DNA of 64,000 bases from Cyclobacteriaceae bacterium (GCA_028285445.1 JANQPQ010000024.1:1-64000), one strand, 5' to 3'. Numbered from the stretch's first letter, positions 1 to 9,519 are shown. Notes: generated from the letters alone by a model not told the origin. A program made the numbers and translations.

Positions 1-63
1 TCGATGAAGGAACAAAGAGTTTCCCTCTGGAAGTTGGTACCAAACATTGACCCCACCGGATGA
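1..63 (+). CDS. 3' end of a gene entering from the left (possible regulator)
   Basis: Frame 1 is open from the window edge to a TGA at 61-63 that overlaps the ATG of the next gene as ATGA, the classic sign of translational coupling. Only 20 codons are visible, too few to identify the product. Permeases with the same N-terminal prefix are very often preceded by a PadR-type transcriptional regulator, so that is the best guess. Frame 3 is also open as far as a TGA at 48-50, so even the reading frame is not certain. Confidence 0.3.
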   Translation, partial: SMKEQRVSLWKLVPNIDPTG

Positions 64-2711
64 GCGCGCAACCTCCCAAACTGGCGTTGAAAGTACTCAA
101 TTGGTTTTGCCCTGAATATTTAATTGAAGGTATTGAGGGTGATCTAATTGAGCGTTATGAAGAAGACCGGGAGAAGCGAAGTGAATTAAAGGCAACCGGT
201 ACATTCTATTGGAATGTTCTTCGCTTTTTCCATTACGAAATTCTGTTTCGCAACAAGTTCAAACTCAAAATAATTACTACTATGATGCTTACTAACTACT
301 TAAAAATTGGATATCGCCAATTGATGAAGAGGAGGCTATACTCTTTCATTAACACATTCGGATTGAGTATCGGGCTCGCATTTTGCATCCTTATCTACCT
401 GTTTATTCGAGACGAGAAAAGCTTCGATCAATTCCATGAGAATAAAGAGCGCATATACCGGATGGAAACCTATTCTTACCAACTTACCCCGGATGGTGAA
501 GGATATGGGCGGGGAACATATATACAAACCGGTTTGCTACCAGCATTGCTGGAGGAGTGCCCTCAGGTGGAGAAAGCTACCCGATACAACTACGGTGAGA
601 TAGGCATAGTCCGTCACGAAAACGTGCTTGACAATGAGAGAATAGCTTACGTAGACGCCGACTTCTTTCAAATTTTCTCATTTGAATTAATAGCTGGCAA
701 TAAGGATAAGCTCTTTACATCTCCTTTAGAGGTGGTAATTACACCGGCCATAGCCAGGAAGTATTTTGGGGATGAGAATCCGCTGGATAAGACGCTGGTA
801 ATTGATGTTGAAGGGCAGGAATCATACACTGTAACCGGTATTATTGAAGAAGCTCCCGGAAATTCCAGTTTGTACTTTGACATAATCCTTCCCCAGGAGA
901 AGCGCCCATACTTTGAGCGCAATCTAACCAGGTGGGGCAGCCACAACACCAGGGTGCTGGTACAAATGGTATCAAATGCCGATATGCAATCATTTGACCA
1001 GAATCTGGCGGCGATTGTAGATAAACATCTCAGAGAGCGAATTGAGCGAAGGAGAGAGCGGAACAACTTCCCCGCTGATATGGAAATTTTCAAGTATACC
1101 TATTCTCCCATGTCTTCGTGGCATTTGGATAGTGAGGTGGGGTGGTATCGCGGCAGTGATGCCCAATATTCCCTGATTCTGGGAGGAATTGCCTCCTTAA
1201 TATTGCTGATAGCTTGCATAAACTATCTCTCGTTGGCCCTAACGAATTCAGCAAGTCGTCGCACTGAGGTTGGAGTAAGGAAGGCCATAGGGGCATATCG
1301 AAGGCAACTGATGAATCAATTTACATTGGAGTCGATTCTGTTGGCCTTCATTTCAATGACCGTTGGCATCGCCCTGGTGGTATTAGCTCTGCCTACGTTC
1401 AACGAATTTACTGATAAGAGTATGGTTATCAGTTCAGCTGTGATATTTGAGTTGCTGGCCATTGGCATCTTCCTTTCGCTGGTAGTTGGCCTCATTGCCG
1501 GTAGTTACCCATCGTTTTATCTTTCCAACTTCAAGCCGGCTATTGCACTAAAATCTAGTTTTTCCTCCAAGCTCAATGCTGGTTTCACCAAATACCTGGT
1601 TATGATCCAGTTTGCGCTGGCAATCTTCTTAATAACCAGCTCCATCGTCATGTATAAGCAGATGGAGTTCATCAGCAGGAAGGACCTTGGATTTAATAAG
1701 GATCAATTACTGGTGATTCCCACCCAGGAACCATACAGCCAGGCATCTAATATGGCCATCGAGAGATATCGGCAGGCATTGTCTCAGATCTCAGGTGTGA
1801 AACAGGTGGCAGGAGCGAGTATGTCGGTAAGCAGCGGCACCAATATTTATGGCTATATGATCGATGGCGAAAGGAGAAGGGCGCATGTTTTTGGTGTGGA
1901 TGCCAGCTTCCTGGATTTAATGGAACTAGAATTAGTTGAAGGGCGCAATTTCAGTGGCGAAATTGCATCAGATACCACAGCCCTTATTGTAAATGAAGCC
2001 TTAGTTAAAGATATGGGTTGGGAAGATCCACTTTCAGAATACCTGAACTGGCGTAGAGATACAATTGGTCCCGGCTTTAAAATTATAGGCGTAGTAAAAG
2101 ATTACCATTTCAGGGCCTTGACTGATGAAATTGAGCCCATGTTCCTAAGTCTGGACCATAGTGAGGTGGGTTATCTTATGAACATGCTGGTTAAGATTGA
2201 AGCTGGTGATATGCCTACAACAATTGAAGCAATCAAAGATAAGTGGCAGGAGTTATCTCCGGATAAGCCATTTGACTACAGATTCGTTGATGATGATGTT
2301 GCCAACCAATACGAATCATTCAACCGTTGGATGAGTATAATGGGACTTTCAACGCTGTTTGCCATACTTATTACCTGCCTTGGGCTGTTCGCATTGGCAG
2401 CAATTAACGCTATTAATCGTACCAAAGAAATGGGAATTCGGAAAATAATGGGAGCAGAGGTGTCAAGTATCTTCGTCTTGCTCAATCGTCAATATTTGGC
2501 AATTGTTAGCCTGGCCTTTGTAGTCGGGGCCCCAGCTTCCTGGTATGTTATGGTTGAATGGTTACAAAGCTTCCAGTTTGGAATTGCCATTGGATGGCAG
2601 ATTTACGGCTTAAGTTTGCTATTGGGGCTTTTGATTGTACTCCTAACTGTTAGCTATCATGCTTTAAGGGTGGCAAATCTCAGTCCTTCGAATACTCTTA
2701 GATACGAATAA
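60..2711 (+). CDS. FtsX/MacB-type ABC transporter permease with N-terminal permease-prefix domain
   Basis: This is an 883-residue inner-membrane protein of the MacB/FtsX permease family. Residues about 5-75 form the cytoplasmic 'permease prefix' helix bundle (EGIEGDLIERYEED). A first membrane helix near 95-115 (SFINTFGLSIGLAFCILIYL) leads into a large periplasmic MacB-PCD domain. Three helices follow at about 375-535, then a second periplasmic domain, and a terminal FtsX unit at about 765-880 that contains the typical RTKEMGIRKIMGA loop. This two-unit, roughly 800-900 residue form is common in Bacteroidota as arrays of antimicrobial or stress-linked exporters. No ATPase gene is adjacent, so the partner is encoded elsewhere. 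The ATG overlaps the upstream stop codon, supporting this start. The substrate is unknown. Confidence 0.9.
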   Translation: MSAQPPKLALKVLNWFCPEYLIEGIEGDLIERYEEDREKRSELKATGTFYWNVLRFFHYEILFRNKFKLKIITTMMLTNYLKIGYRQLMKRRLYSFINTFGLSIGLAFCILIYLFIRDEKSFDQFHENKERIYRMETYSYQLTPDGEGYGRGTYIQTGLLPALLEECPQVEKATRYNYGEIGIVRHENVLDNERIAYVDADFFQIFSFELIAGNKDKLFTSPLEVVITPAIARKYFGDENPLDKTLVIDVEGQESYTVTGIIEEAPGNSSLYFDIILPQEKRPYFERNLTRWGSHNTRVLVQMVSNADMQSFDQNLAAIVDKHLRERIERRRERNNFPADMEIFKYTYSPMSSWHLDSEVGWYRGSDAQYSLILGGIASLILLIACINYLSLALTNSASRRTEVGVRKAIGAYRRQLMNQFTLESILLAFISMTVGIALVVLALPTFNEFTDKSMVISSAVIFELLAIGIFLSLVVGLIAGSYPSFYLSNFKPAIALKSSFSSKLNAGFTKYLVMIQFALAIFLITSSIVMYKQMEFISRKDLGFNKDQLLVIPTQEPYSQASNMAIERYRQALSQISGVKQVAGASMSVSSGTNIYGYMIDGERRRAHVFGVDASFLDLMELELVEGRNFSGEIASDTTALIVNEALVKDMGWEDPLSEYLNWRRDTIGPGFKIIGVVKDYHFRALTDEIEPMFLSLDHSEVGYLMNMLVKIEAGDMPTTIEAIKDKWQELSPDKPFDYRFVDDDVANQYESFNRWMSIMGLSTLFAILITCLGLFALAAINAINRTKEMGIRKIMGAEVSSIFVLLNRQYLAIVSLAFVVGAPASWYVMVEWLQSFQFGIAIGWQIYGLSLLLGLLIVLLTVSYHALRVANLSPSNTLRYE

Positions 2712-2728
2712 AGTGTTGATAGTCAGCA

Positions 2729-4138
2729 CTATCGTGTGTTGCTAAGAAGTTTTGCTTTAGATAATTTTCTGATAGCTTTCTGGCGGTGGTTTAGCAACTG
2801 TTCTCTGCTAAACCACTGCCTGTTATAATACAGCCCCTGGATTTGCATTGTGTTTTTTATGTTATCAAGGGGATTTCTTGCTAACAATACGAAGTCAGCC
2901 TTTTTACCAATTTCTATGGTGCCATATTCATTTTCTATTCCAAGAAATATAGCTGGGTTTATTGTAGCGGTGCGCAGTACTTCAAAATTGGAAAGCCCTG
3001 CTTCTCGCAGTGCCTGTAACTCATAGTGTAAACCAATACCATAAAGCCTAACGCCTTCTGGTGAATCTGATCCTGCCAGGAGACCTACAGATTGTTTTTG
3101 CAGTTCCAGAATTAGCTTTTCCCGGGATTTTTTAAACGCCTGCAATCGCTGAGGAGCGGGTGGCCTTTGCCAAAACCAACTTGGTATAAGTTTATCGCGC
3201 ACCTCGGTGGAAACCCAGCTGTATTCCGGAAATTTGCTGAAATCTTCCGTTGGCTGCCCCTTAACGAAAGAGGTATTGAAGAAACTTTGTGTGGGAGTTA
3301 CCCAAACGTTATTTTGCTTTGCCAGGCTGGCAACACTAGCCACCGCCGAATCTGTAACGTACCTAAATAAATTATCTTGCCCAGGTATTAGCCCTAAGCC
3401 CGAGATACTCCTGCGTTTGGAATGAGCAGGTATCATAACCTCCAGGAGCTGATCCAGATGCTCATTATGCATGCCGGCAGCCAAAGGCTCTGTTGCATCA
3501 ATTATGTCTGGATAATGCCCAAATACCGGCATACCGAGTTCTTTCGCCGATCTTATAACTTCATCAAAAATTTCTCTACCTACTCCAAATGTGAGTTTGA
3601 TGGATTCGTACCCTTCTGTATGAAGGGCCCTTACTGCGGATTTGGCCTGTGGTCCATTATTTACTTTAATTCCTAAAGTGTTTGGACTAAACGCAGTACC
3701 GTAAACGTGCCCAGCCACATGTAAATGAGGACTTATTACCTCTCCGTTTTCGGCTTTCCTTTTGAAGACTAGATGTCGTTTAGCCCCAATGGGAATTCTG
3801 GCCCTTGTCACACCATAAGTAACAGGAATTATCAACTCTGTATCGGCATATGAACTGTCAATCCTGTCATCGGATATAAGATGCATATGCATATCCGCAA
3901 GGCCAGGAATGAGGTATCTGTCAGTGCCGTCAATAACCTCATAATCTGCAGTAGGGGTAAACTCTGACGCTGGTAGGATCTTGGAAATAATACCATCTTC
4001 AACTATGACTGTTTTTTGCCGTGCAATGTAGTTACTATCCATTGGGATAAGGTCTACATTATGGATAGCCGTCGGCTTCTGAGCGAAAATGGAGGCGTGG
4101 AGTAAGGCTATGCAGGTAAGCGCTAAAAGGTATTTCAT
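2729..4138 (-). CDS. Exported amidohydrolase-family protein (imidazolonepropionase-like)
   Basis: The start is placed at the ATG at 4138, because the protein then begins with a clean signal peptide (MKYLLALTCIALLHASIFAQ). The longer frame only adds 17 atypical residues. The mature protein is a metal-dependent amidohydrolase: a small N-terminal beta domain, then the DMHMHL motif giving the HxH metal ligands, a GHYPD histidine, an AGMHNEHLD segment and the late LLAGSDSPEG aspartate motif. A closing beta domain has the usual GTIEIGKKADFVLLARNPL signature. About 469 residues is normal for the family. Such exported enzymes in Bacteroidota are annotated as imidazolonepropionase-like or Xaa-Pro dipeptidase-like, but the natural substrate is not readable from sequence. 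It converges on the permease gene with a 17-base gap. Confidence 0.88.
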   Translation of the reverse strand: MKYLLALTCIALLHASIFAQKPTAIHNVDLIPMDSNYIARQKTVIVEDGIISKILPASEFTPTADYEVIDGTDRYLIPGLADMHMHLISDDRIDSSYADTELIIPVTYGVTRARIPIGAKRHLVFKRKAENGEVISPHLHVAGHVYGTAFSPNTLGIKVNNGPQAKSAVRALHTEGYESIKLTFGVGREIFDEVIRSAKELGMPVFGHYPDIIDATEPLAAGMHNEHLDQLLEVMIPAHSKRRSISGLGLIPGQDNLFRYVTDSAVASVASLAKQNNVWVTPTQSFFNTSFVKGQPTEDFSKFPEYSWVSTEVRDKLIPSWFWQRPPAPQRLQAFKKSREKLILELQKQSVGLLAGSDSPEGVRLYGIGLHYELQALREAGLSNFEVLRTATINPAIFLGIENEYGTIEIGKKADFVLLARNPLDNIKNTMQIQGLYYNRQWFSREQLLNHRQKAIRKLSKAKLLSNTR

Positions 4139-4243
4139 AATGAAAAATACTAATATACCGTCTACGCCCAAGGTTGTATTAGGATACACCCTAGTTACAG
4201 AAAGTACCTAATTAGTGATGGAATTAGGTAAGACCGACTCTGA

Positions 4244-4534
4244 TTAGGAACTGCGCTTCCAACCAGCTTTTCTTGCGAATGGGAAAAGCCAATAGGCGAT
4301 AGAAAGACAAATCGCCACGAAAGTTGCGAAAACCAGGAATAGTGTAACGATAATCAGCCCAAGGGTGGCATTGCTAACGCCTCGGTCATTATCAACAGTC
4401 ACCTCTACTATGCCTATGAAATACCCCACCGCCCCAAGTAATATGGCAGCACCCACGGTGTAAAGGAAGAAGGAGAACCCTAATTTGAGGAAGTTGCCGA
4501 ATTCTGCATCGGAAGGCGAACTAACTTGTTTCAT
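4244..4534 (-). CDS. Small two-helix membrane protein, unknown
   Basis: A 96-residue protein with two hydrophobic segments (about residues 18-46 and 58-85), separated by a short acidic loop (EVTVDNDRGVSN), and a basic C-terminal tail (RKAGWKRSS). The pattern predicts two membrane helices with both ends in the cytoplasm. I do not recognise the family. It lies 105 bases upstream of the amidohydrolase on the same strand and could be cotranscribed with it, but nothing else links them. Codon use looks ordinary for the window, and the opposite strand is not open, so I accept it as real. Confidence 0.65.
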   Translation of the reverse strand: MKQVSSPSDAEFGNFLKLGFSFFLYTVGAAILLGAVGYFIGIVEVTVDNDRGVSNATLGLIIVTLFLVFATFVAICLSIAYWLFPFARKAGWKRSS

Positions 4535-4670
4535 AACTTATCATTTTAAACCAAGCTAAGCAATGCACGATTGCTGCCATAACGGATTGTTGCCAACTGT
4601 TAATATTGATGGGGAAAGCGCTTAATTTCGTTGTGAACCGGCTTGCCCCGATTTCATTTTGGGTTTATGC

Positions 4671-4678
4671 TAATTTTG
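4671..4678 (+). promoter_or_regulatory. Candidate -7 element for the TPR-CHAT gene
   Basis: TAATTTTG fits the Bacteroidota housekeeping -7 consensus TAnnTTTG exactly and lies 58 bases before the ATG. No well-spaced -33 TTG is present (nearest at 4643-4645, spacer 25), so the call is tentative. Confidence 0.35.
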
Positions 4679-4736
4679 TCAACAGCTTTAATTGTGTAAC
4701 TTAATACGCTGCCTTGGCAGGTAAAAGGATTACAAA

Positions 4737-7700
4737 ATGACCACTAGTTTAATCAGGCTTAATAGCACCTGGGGAAAATTCATTAATGCTGCCGCAACGC
4801 TTGGGCTAGTTCTCCTTCTATTAGCAGGTCATGGCCTTTTGGCACAAACGGCGGATACCACCCTGGCAAGGCAATACAACGAAAAGGCTGCTGAATTAAG
4901 ACGAAATGGTGCGTTTGACAGTGCCTATTACTACTGGCGACAGGCAGCAGATATCTACGAAAGCCGTCAACTGTGGCAGGATTATATCTTTGTTCAGTAT
5001 AGTATTGGGCAAGCAAGGAATGTAAAGGCCGAGTACGACGAGGCCAAAAGCATTCTGCTTAGTGCCCTGGACCTCGGAATCGAGAAGTTGACAGAGCAGA
5101 ATTCAGCTGTTGCATATATATGTTACAGTTTGAGTTGGCACTATGGCGCCCTTGCAAAATATGACTCAGCTATGTTCTACCAGAATAAGGCCATTGCAAT
5201 TAGAAAAGGGCTATTTGGAGATGTACATAGTGAGTTGGCTCGCAGTTATGGCAACCAGGGGTTTAACTATAGAATGATGGGTAAATATGATTCTGCCATG
5301 ATCTTTTACCGTGAAGCACTGAGGATAAGAGAGGAACTCCATGGTAAGGATCACGAGGATGTGGCATCTACATTGTTTAGTATCGCCTGGATCCGTTCAG
5401 CAAAGGGTGATTATCGTCAGGCACTGGAGTTACACCATAGGGCGCTTGAAATCCGAAAGGCCAGATTAAGTCCGGGAAGTAACAATATCGCCAGCAGCAT
5501 AAATAATATAGGTTGGTGCTATGTGCAATTGGGAGATTATGAGCGGGCTCTGGAGAATTATGAAGAGGCTTTACAGATGCGAATAGATCGCTTTGGTCCA
5601 GATCATCCTTCCATAGCCTCAAGTTTGCATAACATGGGGGTGCTGTACTCACAGAAACATGATTTCGACAAGGCAATAAGCTACCATCTTCGGGCAAATG
5701 ATATTTTCACTGCAACCTATGGCGATAAGCACGAAGATTTGGCTCAATACTACAACTTCCTGGGCACGGCATACTTTGGTAAAAGAGATTACGAAAATGC
5801 TCTTAGATATCATCTGCTGGCTAAAAGTGTTGCTGACAATATAGAAGGTGATCATCTCTACAAATCCCAAACCTATTTACACCTGGGAAAAGTATATGGG
5901 GAGTTAAGCAATTTCGATAAACAAGGCGAGTACTACCACAAAGCTTTGCCAATTGAAATAGAGCTGAACGGGGCTACCCACCGCAATGTAGCCCGAATCT
6001 ATGTTAACCTGGCTTCATATTATGGACACAAGGGAGAAAGGACAATACAATTACAGAACCTGGAAAAGGCTCTTGATATTCGCAGGCAGGTGTTTGGCGA
6101 CAGCCATCATTTGGTTGCCCAGACGCATCTGGCTTTAGGAGATTACTATCAGGACATAAATGAACTGGATATTGCCATGGCCAATTACGATCAGGCCTTA
6201 CAAGTGTTGTCGGGTTCGAACAATGATAAAAACGAAGCTATATCATTGCAGATCAGCAAATTGCCGGCACTTCAGAAGAAGGCCCTCCTGTTAATGAAGA
6301 CCGGCAAAGCAGGCAACGACATTAACTTGCAAAAGCAGGCCCTGCAATCGTTCTCCAGTGCTATACAGATTCTGGATACTATAAGATACAGCCATTTGTC
6401 GGCAGAGTCTAAGTCCGATTTGTCTTCGCGCTCCCTTGGCCTTTTCCAGGGAGCAATTGAGCTGGCATATGACCTCTATCAACAAACGGCGGATGAAAGG
6501 TATCTTGAAGGTGCCTTCTCATTTATGGAAGGGAGTAAAAGCTTTTTACTCAATGTTGCACTTAAAGATGCCGAAGCAAGAAGGTATGCTGGAATGCCGG
6601 ATAGTTTGCTGGTGAAAGAGCGGCAGTTGCGCATCGATATCGCTTTTCTGGAATCCAAATTGATGGAGGTTAACGTTGACGACAATGCGCGCAGAGAATC
6701 GCTTCTGGCCCAGCTCTTTGATCATCAGAGACAATATCAGGGTTTTGTGGCCACCCTAGAGAAACAATATCCTAAGTATTTTCAACTGAAGTACGCCAGC
6801 CAGAAACTTTCCATAGCGAATATAAGAACCGGTTTACTTAATACTGAATCTGCATTGGTTGAGTATTTCCATGGAGACGACGCCATTTATGTATTGGGAA
6901 TCAGCAAGAAGGGGCAGTCTTTTGAGAGAATTGATAATGTGGAAGAGGTAGAGCAGCTGATAGGTGACTTCCGTCGCAGTATTTCAGATTATCAATTCCT
7001 GACAAATCAAAGTCTTGAGGCAGACGAGCTTTATGCCCGATCTGCCAATCAATTATACGAGCTGCTTCTGTACAAAACCCTAACAGCCTTCGACGACCAG
7101 GTAACGCAGCTGATCATAGTACCCGATGGTGAAATAAATCACGTGAACATGGAGCCATTGCTTGGCACTTTACCTGCTACCGGAGAGAATCTAAAGTATA
7201 AAGACTTGGACTACCTGGTAAGTCGATATCAATTTAGTTACTCTCATTCCGCTAACACCCTTTACCAAACTTCGAACTCCTCAATTGGGGGTGTGGATGG
7301 ATCATTCGCTGGTTTTGCACCCCAATATGCTGCTTCCAGTTACAGCGATGCCGACAGCGCAGAGCATTTAATGGCTCAACTGCTGGTTAGAGATGGGAAT
7401 CTGCCGCTTCCAGGAGCTTCAATTGAAGTACAAAAAATTGGAGAGTTGTTTGGAGGCGAGGTAATGCTGCGGGAGCAGGCGAGTGAGAGGAATTTTAAAG
7501 CTGTGGCCAGGAAATACCAAATTCTACACCTGGCCATGCACGGTTTATTGGATGATGAGAATCCTTTGCGTTCGGAGCTGCTTTTTACTGATTTACCAGA
7601 TAGTGTTGAAGATGGTTTCCTCACTGTCGGGGAGATCTACAACTTGGACCTTCAGGCAGAGATGGTTGTGCTTAGCGCCTGTAATTCTGGTTATGGAAAA

Positions 7701-8063
7701 CTGCAAAGGGGGGAAGGTAATATAAGTTTGTCGCGGGCATTCAGATATGCTGGTAGCAACTCGATTGTTATGAGCCTTTGGAAAATTCCGGATAATGCCA
7801 CTGCTGAGATAATGATTAGATTTTATGAAAACCTGTTGGATGGCCAATCTAAAGATGAAGCTTTGCGAAAGGCGAAGATAGATTTTTTGCAGACTTCCGA
7901 AGATCCCCTGCTAAGCCACCCATTCTTTTGGGCTGGATTTATTCCAATAGGTGAAATGGCGCCAATAAGTAAAAACAACAACTGGTGGTGGTGGACAATT
8001 CTAGCTATTGCCGTAATGGGTATTGGGTTGAGAGCTGCCACCAGAGCTAGGGCCAAAGCCTGA
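4737..8063 (+). CDS. Exported TPR-CHAT protein (caspase-like protease fused to tetratricopeptide repeats)
   Basis: A 1,108-residue protein. An N-terminal signal peptide or anchor (LGLVLLLLAGHGLLAQ, about residues 22-37) is followed by around ten TPR units (about 45-600; repeated AxxYxxAxxYxxxAL patterns, kinesin-light-chain-like). A helical linker leads to a C-terminal CHAT domain of the caspase superfamily. The expected dyad is present: His935 in LAMHGLLDD and Cys982 in VVLSACNSGYG, followed by GEGNISLSRAF and the closing HPFFWAGFIPIG motif. The last 25 residues form a membrane helix opened by four tryptophans (about 1084-1100) with a basic tail. By the positive-inside rule the TPR and CHAT parts would be extracytoplasmic. 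It converges on the anti-sigma/sigma pair, and its stop codon touches theirs. The protease substrate is unknown. Confidence 0.9.
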   Translation: MTTSLIRLNSTWGKFINAAATLGLVLLLLAGHGLLAQTADTTLARQYNEKAAELRRNGAFDSAYYYWRQAADIYESRQLWQDYIFVQYSIGQARNVKAEYDEAKSILLSALDLGIEKLTEQNSAVAYICYSLSWHYGALAKYDSAMFYQNKAIAIRKGLFGDVHSELARSYGNQGFNYRMMGKYDSAMIFYREALRIREELHGKDHEDVASTLFSIAWIRSAKGDYRQALELHHRALEIRKARLSPGSNNIASSINNIGWCYVQLGDYERALENYEEALQMRIDRFGPDHPSIASSLHNMGVLYSQKHDFDKAISYHLRANDIFTATYGDKHEDLAQYYNFLGTAYFGKRDYENALRYHLLAKSVADNIEGDHLYKSQTYLHLGKVYGELSNFDKQGEYYHKALPIEIELNGATHRNVARIYVNLASYYGHKGERTIQLQNLEKALDIRRQVFGDSHHLVAQTHLALGDYYQDINELDIAMANYDQALQVLSGSNNDKNEAISLQISKLPALQKKALLLMKTGKAGNDINLQKQALQSFSSAIQILDTIRYSHLSAESKSDLSSRSLGLFQGAIELAYDLYQQTADERYLEGAFSFMEGSKSFLLNVALKDAEARRYAGMPDSLLVKERQLRIDIAFLESKLMEVNVDDNARRESLLAQLFDHQRQYQGFVATLEKQYPKYFQLKYASQKLSIANIRTGLLNTESALVEYFHGDDAIYVLGISKKGQSFERIDNVEEVEQLIGDFRRSISDYQFLTNQSLEADELYARSANQLYELLLYKTLTAFDDQVTQLIIVPDGEINHVNMEPLLGTLPATGENLKYKDLDYLVSRYQFSYSHSANTLYQTSNSSIGGVDGSFAGFAPQYAASSYSDADSAEHLMAQLLVRDGNLPLPGASIEVQKIGELFGGEVMLREQASERNFKAVARKYQILHLAMHGLLDDENPLRSELLFTDLPDSVEDGFLTVGEIYNLDLQAEMVVLSACNSGYGKLQRGEGNISLSRAFRYAGSNSIVMSLWKIPDNATAEIMIRFYENLLDGQSKDEALRKAKIDFLQTSEDPLLSHPFFWAGFIPIGEMAPISKNNNWWWWTILAIAVMGIGLRAATRARAKA

Positions 8064-8840
8064 CTAAAGTGCATCTAGTAATTTCGCAGCCTGGGCATAC
8101 TTGAAGTGACTAGTGTCACTGCTAATTTTCCGCAGAAGCTCCGCTGTTTTATTATAAGCACCTGATTGATAGTAAGCAAGGCTTAGTAGCCACCGGGCCT
8201 GTTGGCGGTACCTGGAATCCCCTTTCAGTACTTTTTCGAATAAAGAAATGGCTTCTATAGCTGATGGCTCTTTTTTTAGAAGGTGCGACAACCCAGCGTA
8301 GAATTGTACTTCTCCGGTTTCACCCCCTTTAGTAATTATCGGTATAAAAAGAATTAGTGCTTGGTCAAACTGGCCATTGTTGTAAAGTGTAAGTGCTTCA
8401 TTGAGCTCAGTTATTTCTGTTGCTGAGCTTCTTTCAATTGTTGCGGGAGAATGAGCCTCTTCGATATAAGCAGTCACAAGTGAGTCAGCGTCCTCAGACA
8501 GGAGAGGCCAGGCCAATAGCACGAGTATAGTTAGACTGGCCGCAATGGCCAATGTAGCTTTCCATCTGTTGCTGGCATTAAGGCTCGATTTTCGTGTATT
8601 GGTGAGGGCTGAAATCTGATGTTGCCTTACGTGCTCCAAAAAACCTGGTGCTTCACTTTCCTTCCCGTCTTGAAGCATCTTAACACCCTCATATATTGCA
8701 TTGCAGCGCTCGCAACTTTCTAGGTGAGACTTAATTTTGGTTTTGCTTTCTTCATCCATTAAGCCATGGTGGAAGTCTACCAGTTGTTCGTAATTAGCGT
8801 GGCCGCTTTCTTTTATGATATGGTTTCCCTTAGTTTCCAT
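8064..8840 (-). CDS. Zinc-finger anti-sigma factor with TPR-like extracytoplasmic region
   Basis: A 258-residue membrane protein. Residues about 10-55 are a zf-HC2/ZAS-type anti-sigma domain with the HxxxCxxC motif (HLESCERC). A single membrane helix (about 94-113, ATLAIAASLTILVLLAWPLL) follows, and the rest, roughly 150-258, is TPR-like (LTLYNNGQFDQAL, ARWLLSLAYYQSGAYNKTAEL). The family binds its cognate ECF sigma factor in the cytoplasm and releases it on signal. The gene's ATG overlaps the sigma stop codon by one base (TAATG), so the two are translationally coupled. Its TAG stop abuts the TGA of the convergent TPR-CHAT gene with no base between. The extracytoplasmic TPR part could be what the CHAT protein contacts; that is inference from topology and adjacency. 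Confidence 0.85.
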   Translation of the reverse strand: METKGNHIIKESGHANYEQLVDFHHGLMDEESKTKIKSHLESCERCNAIYEGVKMLQDGKESEAPGFLEHVRQHQISALTNTRKSSLNASNRWKATLAIAASLTILVLLAWPLLSEDADSLVTAYIEEAHSPATIERSSATEITELNEALTLYNNGQFDQALILFIPIITKGGETGEVQFYAGLSHLLKKEPSAIEAISLFEKVLKGDSRYRQQARWLLSLAYYQSGAYNKTAELLRKISSDTSHFKYAQAAKLLDAL

Positions 8841-9382
8841 TAGGTTTTACTAAATGCTCCCTTTAGTTTCTTGCGGGCTTCTGACTTCTGATTTGCTACC
8901 GATTTTGGATGCATGCTAAGTTTCGATGCAATTTCATCATTATGATAGCCCGCCTGGTGTAATTGCCAAATTCTATATTCGGATTCGTTTAGTACTTTCT
9001 TCATCAACTGCTTAGAACCATCCATATTGATGTTGTGCTCCACTTCAGGAACCTTGTCGCTTTGAGTAAGAGATGGGTTATCTTCAATTATCTGTCTTCT
9101 CCTGTTGGCGGTGGTGTAAATTGTATTACAAATGTTTCTGGCTACCACGAACAACCAATTTTCAAAACTCTCAATTTTCGCAGGTTGCTCATGTTCCAAC
9201 AGTTTGATCAATGTTTCAGAAGCTGCATTTTCTGCCAATTGGAAGTCTTTCAATCTTCCTAGACAATAAGCTGTAAGGTCATTGTGATAATACATATAGA
9301 GTTCACCAAACGCTTCCCGGTCACCCGAGATATAGCGATTCCATAAAACTTTTTTTCTATCCTGACCAGGTGCTTGGTCCAT
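8840..9382 (-). CDS. ECF-type RNA polymerase sigma factor
   Basis: A sigma-70 family ECF factor, 180 residues from the ATG at 9382; a longer reading frame starts only at a GTG at 9433 and adds a non-conserved leader. Region 2 is visible (DREAFGELYMYYHNDLTAY, then an AENAASETLIKLLEH helix), as is region 4 (SEYRIWQLHQAGYHNDEIASKL, then HPKSVANQKSEARKKLKG, the DNA-binding helix-turn-helix). It is the first gene of a two-gene operon with its anti-sigma factor, overlapping it by one base. It is divergent from the beta-helix surface-protein operon, whose start lies only about 137 bases away, so that operon is a natural candidate target. The target genes are inferred, not shown. Confidence 0.92.
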   Translation of the reverse strand: MDQAPGQDRKKVLWNRYISGDREAFGELYMYYHNDLTAYCLGRLKDFQLAENAASETLIKLLEHEQPAKIESFENWLFVVARNICNTIYTTANRRRQIIEDNPSLTQSDKVPEVEHNINMDGSKQLMKKVLNESEYRIWQLHQAGYHNDEIASKLSMHPKSVANQKSEARKKLKGAFSKT

Positions 9383-9477
9383 CCTCTCTCGTTGGTTAGA
9401 CTTTTGAAAGTAACCAAAATCCCAAACTTCCACTAAAAATTGCCGACAGTGAAAATTTTTCTAAATCCTTGGGAAAA

Positions 9478-9500
9478 TGTGACGGTTGGTTAGTTCCTAC
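9478..9500 (+). promoter_or_regulatory. Possible ECF-sigma promoter ahead of the surface-protein operon
   Basis: TGTGACGGTT (9478-9487) followed after 9 bases by CTAC (9497-9500) resembles the GTAAC...CTAC-like layout of ECF promoters in Bacteroidota. It lies in the sigma/beta-helix divergent gap, 20 bases before the ATG at 9520. The short distance to the start codon and the inexact spacing keep confidence low. Confidence 0.25.
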
Positions 9501-9519
9501 ATAACCTAAGCCCTTGATA

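Noticed and set aside
3167-3676. Three overlapping plus-strand frames (67-84 residues) within the amidohydrolase gene
   Set aside because: They lie wholly opposite an enzyme gene with complete motifs and show no protein-like features.
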